A program made the position numbers and the translations under genes. A stretch of DNA of 39,608 nt. Source: Streptomyces caeruleatus. GTDB taxonomy: Bacteria > Actinomycetota > Actinomycetes > Streptomycetales > Streptomycetaceae. Under the pieces are notes generated by a model that searched no databases, had not been told where the DNA came from, and worked only from the letters and a program-made list of their open reading frames with translations. Positions 34,498 to 39,608 of the stretch are shown piece by piece (the stretch's first letter is position 1; each line of letters begins with the position of its first letter). The stretch spans positions 1-39,608 of the forward strand of contig NZ_KQ948952.1 of NCBI RefSeq assembly GCF_001514235.1. The letters run 5' to 3'.

Positions 34498-35268
34498 ATG
34501 ACGGCCCCTTCCCACACCGACCGCGCCCGCTCCTTCAACGCCGCCGCAGCCCAGTACGCAGCGAACCGCCCCTCCTACCCACCCGCCCTCTTCGACACGA
34601 TCGAGGAACTCGCCGGCCGCCCCTTCACCGGCGCGCGCGTCGTCGACGTCGGCGCGGGCACCGGCATCGGCACCGCCCTCCTGCGCGGGCGCGGCGCCGA
34701 CGTACTCGCCGTGGAACCCGGCGACGGCATGGCGGCCCAGTTCCGCCTCAACCACCCCGACATACCGATAGTCCGCGGCAACGGCAACGCCCTCCCCCTG
34801 GCCACCGCCTCCGTCGACTTCGTCACCTACGCCCAGGCCTGGCACTGGACCGACCCCACCCACTCGGCGCCGGAGGCCCTCCGCGTCCTACGCCCCGGCG
34901 GCGCACTGGCCCTGTGGTGGAACACCACCCCGCTCGACATCCCCTGGCACATCGCCCAGGCGCAGCGCATCGAGCGCAGCTTCGGCAACCATCCCGTCGT
35001 CGAACAGAACGGCAGCGGAGCCCGAGCCGCCCTGACCGACCCCACCGGCCGCCTCGACTTCACCCGCCGCAAGGTCCGCTGGAGCCGCCGCGTCCCCCTC
35101 GACACGCACCTGGCGAACCTCGGCAGCCACTCGATCTTCCTGGTCCACGGCACCGAGGCGAGCACCGCCTTCCTCGCCGAGGAGAAGCAACACCTTCTCG
35201 CCGCCTTCCCCGACGGAACCATCGAAGAGACCTACGACGTCGACCTCCTGGTCGCCACCACCTCCTGA
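34498..35268 (+). CDS. Class I SAM-dependent methyltransferase
   Basis: A 256-residue soluble methyltransferase. Motif I, the SAM-binding glycine loop, is VVDVGAGTGIG (about 49-59). Motif II-like acidic VLAVEPGDGM follows (Glu binds the ribose), then NALPLATASVDFVTYAQAWHW and ALRVLRPGGALALWW. The sequence after motif I, HWTDPTHSAPEALRVLRPGG, is the pattern of the UbiE/COQ5-like and Trm9-like methyltransferase group (PF08241). The C-terminal 90 residues form a variable substrate-capping region. The substrate cannot be inferred: no biosynthetic genes are adjacent. The 3' end is a tandem repeat that includes the stop codon. Confidence 0.9.
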   Translation: MTAPSHTDRARSFNAAAAQYAANRPSYPPALFDTIEELAGRPFTGARVVDVGAGTGIGTALLRGRGADVLAVEPGDGMAAQFRLNHPDIPIVRGNGNALPLATASVDFVTYAQAWHWTDPTHSAPEALRVLRPGGALALWWNTTPLDIPWHIAQAQRIERSFGNHPVVEQNGSGARAALTDPTGRLDFTRRKVRWSRRVPLDTHLANLGSHSIFLVHGTEASTAFLAEEKQHLLAAFPDGTIEETYDVDLLVATTS

Positions 35269-35302
35269 CCCCACCACCTCCTGACCCCACCACCTCCTGA
35301 CC
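35255..35302 (+). repeat. 16-bp tandem repeat spanning the methyltransferase stop codon
   Basis: CCACCACCTCCTGACC occurs three times in a row (35255-35270, 35271-35286, 35287-35302). The first copy contains the last codons and TGA of the methyltransferase gene. Confidence 0.93.
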
Positions 35303-35440
35303 CCACGACCACCGACACGGCCCCTCACCGTCCCCCTTCTCCCCCCCCTTCTCCCTCCTCCTCCCGCCCGCCCCGCCACACCGCGGCGAGGGCGGGCGAG
35401 CCATGTCTCGCCATACCGCAGCCCTAGGCCGCCCCGCCGC

Positions 35441-35469
35441 TTGACGCCGCTCACCCACCGGAGGATTAT
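35441..35469 (+). promoter_or_regulatory. Promoter of the ABC exporter operon
   Basis: TTGACG (35441-35446) and GATTAT (35464-35469) are 17 bases apart, the best housekeeping-type promoter for a protein gene in the window. The -10 ends seven bases before the ATG at 35477, so the mRNA would be leaderless. Confidence 0.7.
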
Positions 35470-35485
35470 TCATCGCATGATGAAT
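35468..35485. promoter_or_regulatory. Palindrome over the ABC exporter start, probable operator
   Basis: ATTCATC and GATGAAT flank GCAT, giving an AT-rich palindrome across the -10 end, the predicted transcription start and the ATG. A repressor bound here would block initiation. No regulator gene is adjacent. Confidence 0.65.
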
Positions 35486-36277
35486 TATTCGTCCGTCCGA
35501 TCCGACCCTCCCGACGAGGCCGCGATCCGAGCCGAGACCCTGAACGTCGTACGCGGCACCCGCCAGGTCCTCCGCGACCTCGACTTCACCGTCCCGCGCG
35601 GCCAGATCACCGGGCTCCTCGGCCCGTCGGGCTGCGGCAAGACGACCCTCATGCGAGCCGTCGTCGGCACCCAGGCCAAGGTCACCGGCACCCTCGACGT
35701 CCTCGGCCGCCCCGCCGGCCACCCCACCCTGCGCACCCGCATCGGCTACGTCACCCAAGCCCCCTCCATCTACGACGACCTGACCATCCGCCAGAACCTT
35801 GCCTACTTCGCCGCGATCCTCGACCCCGGCCGCGCGGCAGCCGACCGGCGCCACGAGAACGTCACCCGCGCCATCGCCGACGTCGACCTCACCAGCCACG
35901 CCGACGCCCTGGCCGGCGACCTCTCGGGAGGCCAGCGCAGCCGCGTCTCCCTCGCGGTCGCCCTCCTCGGCACCCCCGAACTCCTCGTCCTCGACGAACC
36001 GACGGTCGGCCTCGACCCCGTCCTGCGCCGCGACCTCTGGAACCTCTTCCACGACATCGCGGCCTCCCGCAGCGCCACCCTCCTCATCTCCTCCCACGTC
36101 ATGGACGAGGCCGAGCGCTGCCACCGCCTCCTCCTCATGCGCGAGGGCCGGATCCTCGCCGACGACACCCCGGACGCCCTCCGTACCCGTACGCAGTCCG
36201 AGACCGTCGAAGCCGCCTTCCTGCACCTGGTCGACGAGGCGACCGCGGCCGCCCGCGCGAAGGAGACCACGCGATGA
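35477..36277 (+). CDS. ABC transporter ATP-binding protein
   Basis: A 266-residue ATPase of the ABC-2 exporter (drug/DrrA-NatA-like) class. Walker A is LGPSGCGKTT (about 46-55), the Q-loop is in YVTQAPSIYDDLTIRQNL, the signature is LSGGQRSRVSLAVALLG, Walker B is LLVLDEPTVGLDP, and the H-loop is SSHVMDEAERC. All catalytic residues are present. The ATG at 35477 is taken because a leaderless promoter with TTGACG and GATTAT places the transcript start there. GGAGG at 35460-35464 is too far for normal spacing. It overlaps the permease gene by four bases (ATGA). Confidence 0.92.
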   Translation: MMNYSSVRSDPPDEAAIRAETLNVVRGTRQVLRDLDFTVPRGQITGLLGPSGCGKTTLMRAVVGTQAKVTGTLDVLGRPAGHPTLRTRIGYVTQAPSIYDDLTIRQNLAYFAAILDPGRAAADRRHENVTRAIADVDLTSHADALAGDLSGGQRSRVSLAVALLGTPELLVLDEPTVGLDPVLRRDLWNLFHDIAASRSATLLISSHVMDEAERCHRLLLMREGRILADDTPDALRTRTQSETVEAAFLHLVDEATAAARAKETTR

Positions 36278-37065
36278 CCACCACGACGACCCCGACCACC
36301 ACACTCCGGCCCGCCCCCACCGGCGCCCTGAACCCGGCCCGCACCACCGCCACCGCCGCCCGGGTCCTGCGCCAGCTCCGCCACGACCCGCGCACCATCG
36401 CGCTGATGCTCCTCGTCCCCTGCCTGATGCTGTTCCTGCTGCGCTACGTCTTCGACGGCAGCCCGCGCACCTTCGACAACATCGGCGCCTCCCTCCTCGG
36501 GATCTTCCCGCTGATCACGATGTTCCTGGTCACCTCCATCGCCACCCTGCGCGAACGCACCTCCGGCACTCTCGAACGCCTCCTCGCCATGCCCCTCGGC
36601 AAGGGCGACCTGATCGCCGGCTACGCCCTCGCCTTCGGCACCCTCGCGATCATCCAGTCCGCCCTGGCGACCGGACTCGCCCTCTGGTTCCTCGGCCTGG
36701 ACGTCGCCGGCAGCCCCTGGCTACTCCTGCTCGTGGCCCTGCTCGACGCACTGCTCGGCACCGCGCTCGGTCTCTTCGTCTCGGCCTTCGCGGCCTCCGA
36801 ATTCCAGGCCGTCCAGTTCATGCCGGCCGTGATCTTCCCCCAGCTCCTCCTCTGCGGCCTCTTCACACCCCGCGACAACATGCACCCCGCCCTCGAGGCC
36901 ATCTCCAACGTCCTCCCCATGTCCTACGCGGTCGACGGCATGAACGAAGTCCTCAAGCACACCGACATGACAGCCAACTTCGTCCGCGACGCCCTGATCG
37001 TGGCCGGTTGCGCCCTGCTGGTCCTCGCCCTCGGCGCGGCGACCCTGAGGCGCAGGACGCCATGA
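36274..37065 (+). CDS. ABC-2 type transporter permease
   Basis: A 263-residue membrane protein, partner of the upstream ATPase gene (ATGA overlap). After a Thr/Pro-rich cytosolic N-terminus (1-35) there are six hydrophobic segments typical of ABC-2 exporters: MLLVPCLMLFLLRYVF, LGIFPLITMFLVTSIA, FGTLAIIQSALATGLALWFLG, LLLLVALLDALLGTALGLFVSAF, MPAVIFPQLLLCGLF and LIVAGCALLVLALGAATL. The loop ERTSGTLERLLAMPLGKGDLI is the ABC-2 signature (PF12698/PF01061-like). Probably exports a lipid, drug or peptide. Substrate unknown. It is the second gene of a two-gene operon with an AT-rich operator. Confidence 0.92.
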   Translation: MTTTTTPTTTLRPAPTGALNPARTTATAARVLRQLRHDPRTIALMLLVPCLMLFLLRYVFDGSPRTFDNIGASLLGIFPLITMFLVTSIATLRERTSGTLERLLAMPLGKGDLIAGYALAFGTLAIIQSALATGLALWFLGLDVAGSPWLLLLVALLDALLGTALGLFVSAFAASEFQAVQFMPAVIFPQLLLCGLFTPRDNMHPALEAISNVLPMSYAVDGMNEVLKHTDMTANFVRDALIVAGCALLVLALGAATLRRRTP

Positions 37066-37172
37066 CCGCTCCGGTGGCTTGCCCGTCCCGCCCAGCGGAC
37101 ACGCCCCCTCCGAAGCCGCCCCCGATGCGAGGATGAACCTGGACGACGCAACCCCCGGAGGGCACCCCAGCC

Positions 37173-37988
37173 ATGACCCAGAAAGTCGCAGTCCTCGGCA
37201 CCGGCAAGATCGGCGAAGCCCTGCTCAGCGGAATGATCCGCGGCGGCTGGGCCCCGGCCGACCTCCTGGTCACGACCCGCCGCGCGGAACGAGCCGAAGA
37301 ACTCCGCACCCGTTACGGAGTCACCCCGGTCACCAACGCGGAAGCCGCCAAGACCGCCGACACCCTGATCCTCACGGTCAAGCCGCAGGACATGGGCACC
37401 CTCCTCGACGAACTCGCCCCGCACGTCCCCGCCGACCGCCTGGTCATCAGCGGAGCCGCAGGCATCCCCACCTCCTTCTTCGAGTCCCGCCTCGCCGCCG
37501 GCACCCCGGTCGTCCGCGTCATGACGAACACCCCCGCCCTCGTCGACGAGGCCATGTCCGTCATCTCCGCCGGCAGCCACGCCAGCGAAGCCGACCTCGC
37601 CCACGCCGAGGAAATCTTCGGCGCCGTGGGCAAGACACTCCGCGTCCCCGAGGGCCAGCAGGACGCCTGCACCGCCCTCTCCGGCTCCGGCCCGGCGTAC
37701 TTCTTCTACCTGGTCGAAGCCATGACCGACGCCGGAATCCTGCTCGGCCTGCCCCGCGACAAGGCCCACGACCTGATCGTCCAGTCCGCGATCGGCGCCG
37801 CGACGATGCTCCGCGACAGCGGCGAACACCCCGTCAAGCTCCGCGAGAACGTGACGTCCCCCGCCGGCACCACCATCAACGCCATCCGCGAACTCGAGAA
37901 CCACGGCGTACGAGCCGCCCTCATCGCCGCCCTCGAAGCCGCCCGCGACCGCAGCCGCGAACTGGCCTCCGGCAGCAACACCAAGTGA
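37173..37988 (+). CDS. proC: Pyrroline-5-carboxylate reductase
   Basis: A 271-residue enzyme of the last step of proline synthesis, reducing pyrroline-5-carboxylate with NAD(P)H. The N-terminal Rossmann fold begins at VAVLGTGKIGEALLSG (5-20), then VTNAEAAKTADTLILTVKPQDM. The C-terminal dimerisation domain carries the ProC signature LSGSGPAYFFYLVEAMTDAG and VTSPAGTTINAIRELE. It is full length. The ATG at 37173 has GGAGGG upstream. It lies 107 bases after the ABC permease and converges with trpS, from which a strong bidirectional terminator separates it. Confidence 0.97.
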   Translation: MTQKVAVLGTGKIGEALLSGMIRGGWAPADLLVTTRRAERAEELRTRYGVTPVTNAEAAKTADTLILTVKPQDMGTLLDELAPHVPADRLVISGAAGIPTSFFESRLAAGTPVVRVMTNTPALVDEAMSVISAGSHASEADLAHAEEIFGAVGKTLRVPEGQQDACTALSGSGPAYFFYLVEAMTDAGILLGLPRDKAHDLIVQSAIGAATMLRDSGEHPVKLRENVTSPAGTTINAIRELENHGVRAALIAALEAARDRSRELASGSNTK

Positions 37989-37994
37989 CGCCCA

Positions 37995-38019
37995 GGGCCG
38001 CCCCACCCCAGGGCGGCCC
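37995..38019. terminator. Terminator between proC and trpS
   Basis: GGGCCGCCC and GGGCGGCCC form a perfect 9-bp stem with a CACCCCA loop, seven bases after the proC stop and 12 bases before the trpS stop. Confidence 0.8.
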
Positions 38020-38030
38020 CGAGCACACCC

Positions 38031-39074
38031 CTAGACGGTCACCTCGATATCGGCAGTCGCAGCCCCGCCCGCAGTGGCCGCCGCCGGCAGCAATCCGATC
38101 GCCCGATACGCGGCATCCACGGTCGGCCGGGCCATCGCCCGAGCTCGCTCCGCACCATCCCGCAGCACCCCCTCCACATAGCCAGGATCCGCGCACAGCT
38201 CCCTGTGCCTCTCCTGCACGGGCCTGAGAACCTCGACCACGGCCTCCGCGGTGGCCGACTTCAAAGAGCCGTACGACTCATATACACCGCTCAGCTCCGA
38301 TGGGTTCCCACCCGTACAGGCAGCCAGGATCTCCAGCAGATTCGCCACCCCAGGCTGCGCGGCCCGGTCGTACACAACCTCCCGCCCGCTGTCGGTCACC
38401 GCCCGCATGACCTTCTTCCGCACCACATCCGGCTCGTCGAGCAGATAGACGATCCCCGGCCCGGAGTCATCGCTCTTGCCCATCTTCGAGGCCGGATCCT
38501 GCAGGTTCATCACCCGAGCCGCGACCTGCGGAGGCGTCGCCCGGGGCACCACGAACGTGTGCCCGTACCGCTGGTTGAACCGCACCGCCAGATCCCGCGC
38601 GAGCTCCACATGCTGCGTCTGATCGTCCCCGACCGGCACCTCGTCAGTCCCGTACGCCAGGATGTCCGCCGCCATCAGCACCGGATACGTCAGCAGCGAC
38701 AGCCGCACACTCCCCCCGCGCTCCCGCTCCCGCACGGCCTTCTCCTTGTACTGGATCATCCGCCGCATCTCACCGTCCGTGGCCACGCACTCCAGCACGT
38801 ACGACAGCCGCGCGTGCTCATCCACATGACTCTGTACGAACACGGTGCACAGCTCCGGATCCAGCCCCGACGCAAGCAACAACGTCGCCGCCTGCCGACT
38901 GAGCCTTCGCACCCGCGCCGGATCGTGGTCCACGGTCAGCGCGTGCAGATCGACGATGCAGAACAACGCGTCGGCCTGGTGCTGATCGACGGTCGCCCAC
39001 CGCCGCATGGCCCCCAGGTAGTTCCCCAGCGTCAGATGCCCGGTCGGCTTGACCCCACTGAAAACCCGCTTCAT
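38031..39074 (-). CDS. trpS: Tryptophanyl-tRNA synthetase, auxiliary TrpRS1 type
   Basis: A 347-residue class I synthetase that charges tRNA-Trp. The HIGH-type motif is TGHLTLGN (11-18) and the KMSKS-type motif is KMGKS near residue 200. The tryptophan pocket segment reads FCIVDLHALTVDHDP, with Leu where many bacterial TrpRS have Gln before the conserved His. The C-terminal 30 residues are Ala/Thr-rich. Start at ATG 39074 with GGAGG upstream. The 5' region encodes a leader peptide with tandem Trp codons and an attenuator, as described for the indolmycin-resistant TrpRS1 (SCO3334) of S. coelicolor. So this is probably the inducible second TrpRS, with a housekeeping copy elsewhere (inference). 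Confidence 0.95.
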   Translation of the reverse strand: MKRVFSGVKPTGHLTLGNYLGAMRRWATVDQHQADALFCIVDLHALTVDHDPARVRRLSRQAATLLLASGLDPELCTVFVQSHVDEHARLSYVLECVATDGEMRRMIQYKEKAVRERERGGSVRLSLLTYPVLMAADILAYGTDEVPVGDDQTQHVELARDLAVRFNQRYGHTFVVPRATPPQVAARVMNLQDPASKMGKSDDSGPGIVYLLDEPDVVRKKVMRAVTDSGREVVYDRAAQPGVANLLEILAACTGGNPSELSGVYESYGSLKSATAEAVVEVLRPVQERHRELCADPGYVEGVLRDGAERARAMARPTVDAAYRAIGLLPAAATAGGAATADIEVTV

Positions 39075-39137
39075 CTCTCTCCACCTCCTGGTCGAGGCCG
39101 CCGCCCCCGGCCGGCCGACCCTCAGGAGCTCTGGAGG

Positions 39138-39172
39138 GAGAAACGAGAACGGCCGCCGAGGCGGCGGCCGTT
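39138..39172 (-). terminator. Attenuator terminator of trpS
   Basis: On the minus strand an 11-bp perfect stem (AACGGCCGCCG against CGGCGGCCGTT) with a CCT loop is followed by CTCGTTTCTC. Its 5' arm can instead pair with GGCGGCCGT (39197 down to 39189), giving an antiterminator when the ribosome stalls on the leader Trp codons. Confidence 0.9.
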
Positions 39173-39190
39173 GAGTGCATACGTGACTAC

Positions 39191-39208
39191 GGCCGCCGTC
39201 AGGCGGCC
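39191..39208 (-). promoter_or_regulatory. Pause hairpin (1:2) overlapping the leader peptide stop
   Basis: On the minus strand GGCCGCC and GGCGGCC pair around TGAC, which includes the leader stop codon. This competes with the antiterminator, the usual 1:2 structure of ribosome-mediated attenuators. Confidence 0.8.
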
Positions 39209-39240
39209 CACCAGAGCTGGATGCACGTATGCGTCGTCAT
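39199..39240 (-). CDS. trpS leader peptide with tandem Trp codons
   Basis: A 13-residue ORF, MTTHTCIQLWWAA, with two consecutive TGG codons (39213 down to 39208). When charged tRNA-Trp is scarce, the ribosome stalls on these codons and masks strand 1, so strands 2 and 3 pair and the terminator cannot form. With enough charged tRNA it reaches the TGA and the terminator forms. Its ATG lies seven bases after a TACTCT hexamer and has no ribosome binding site, so leader translation is probably on a leaderless mRNA. It is too short for ordinary ORF calling. Confidence 0.9.
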   Translation of the reverse strand: MTTHTCIQLWWAA

Positions 39241-39247
39241 GCGTCCC

Positions 39248-39253
39248 AGAGTA
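39248..39253 (-). promoter_or_regulatory. -10 hexamer TACTCT of the trpS leader transcript
   Basis: On the minus strand TACTCT is followed by seven bases and then the leader peptide ATG at 39240. Confidence 0.55.
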
Positions 39254-39281
39254 CGCCCCGGGGGTGCCGTCCGGCGTGAAG

Positions 39282-39310
39282 TTGACACGCCCTGACCCGA
39301 TCCGTAGTGT
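39282..39310 (+). promoter_or_regulatory. Strong plus-strand promoter, first of the rRNA operon set
   Basis: TTGACA (39282-39287), 17 bases, then TAGTGT (39305-39310) closely matches the HrdB consensus. It points away from trpS toward the window end. Confidence 0.75.
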
Positions 39311-39608
39311 TCTCCGAGTTGTCCGACGTGAGCGCCGACTTCGGTCGGTCCCCGGACAGCCACTCCGCAAGTACCAACCATCATTCGACGACAGTCGATC
39401 CGTCTGCCGTCGTTTCATTGGCATGCGTATTTACGGAATGAGGAATCCGCGTTCGATAGAACGCCGCCCCCGATTAGCTCGGGAGCAGGGAATCCGCTAA
39501 AGTCTCACTCGTCGGAACGGCCCAACGGCCGCGAAGACAAGCCCCGCTGACTGGGAGTCAGGCCCGAAAGGATCTGGTAGAGTCGGAAACGCCGGAAAGG
39601 GAAACGCG
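39311..39608 (+). promoter_or_regulatory. rRNA operon promoter and leader region
   Basis: No protein gene is seen. The end of the window, from GATCTGGTAGAGTCGGAAAC to GCCGGAAAGGGAAACGCG, is the sequence I recognise upstream of Streptomyces 16S rRNA genes. Further promoters are TTAGCT-N18-TAAAGT (39474-39503) and a TAGAGT -10 at 39578-39583 with a weak -35 near 39555. The 16S gene itself would lie beyond the last base. Confidence 0.7.

Noticed and set aside
37062..37136. 24-codon ORF overlapping the ABC permease stop (ATGA)
   Set aside because: The overlap is tempting, but the product is a short Pro-rich string, without conservation evidence or motif.

Overview
The window is chromosomal DNA from a Streptomyces species. 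It has very high GC content and third-position GC bias. It carries lsr2, a SigE-CseABC envelope-stress operon, DisA, RadA, two-domain ClpC and a PQQ-propeller Ser/Thr kinase. The order lsr2, SCO3374-type gene, clpC ... cseCBA-sigE ... disA-radA ... ilvD ... proC-trpS is the order I remember for the conserved core of S. coelicolor, running here in the opposite direction to its locus numbering (memory, not a search). No prophage, insertion sequence, CRISPR array or tRNA was seen.

Layout. 1-3.1 kb: two small hypothetical proteins, a BlaI-type repressor, an ArgA-like acetyltransferase and the nucleoid protein Lsr2. 3.1-6.8 kb: an SCO3374-family gene and divergent clpC, separated by 430 bases holding a ClgR box and a SigR-type promoter. 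6.8-10.9 kb: a secreted HAD phosphatase, a secreted M23 peptidase, and a TetR repressor divergent from a DHA2 drug exporter across a long inverted repeat. 10.9-14.6 kb: sigE-cseA-cseB-cseC on the minus strand. 14.9-18.3 kb: mutY and a NarL-type two-component pair whose kinase carries an extra C-terminal membrane-anchored domain. 18.3-24.8 kb: a PAP2 phosphatase, a membrane protein with a Gly/Ser/Asp linker, disA, radA, and a protein joining sigma-like, zinc anti-sigma-like, transmembrane and BACON-like parts. 24.8-30.6 kb: a Cys-rich protein, a Ppx/GppA phosphatase, a TIM-barrel isomerase coupled to a TetR gene, and ilvD. 30.8-35.3 kb: a PQQ-domain Ser/Thr kinase, an SH3-like protein, a small membrane protein and a methyltransferase. 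35.4-39.1 kb: an ABC exporter operon, proC and trpS. 39.28 kb to the end: promoters and leader of an rRNA operon whose 16S gene lies beyond the window.

How the genes work together. Several themes concern stress and envelope homeostasis: ClpC under likely ClgR and SigR control, SigE-Cse for cell-wall stress, DisA/RadA/MutY for DNA integrity, and secreted hydrolases. Amino-acid genes (ilvD, proC, ArgA-like, trpS) are scattered among them. The clearest regulatory element is a complete ribosome-mediated attenuator before trpS: a 13-residue leader peptide with tandem Trp codons followed by alternative hairpins.

Two patterns recur. First, about fourteen genes have a TANNNT-like hexamer 6-8 bases before the start codon and no Shine-Dalgarno sequence, so they are probably transcribed as leaderless mRNAs. 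Second, three genes (ilvD, the SH3-like gene, the methyltransferase), and less cleanly a fourth (the M23 peptidase), end in short tandem duplications that span the stop codon.
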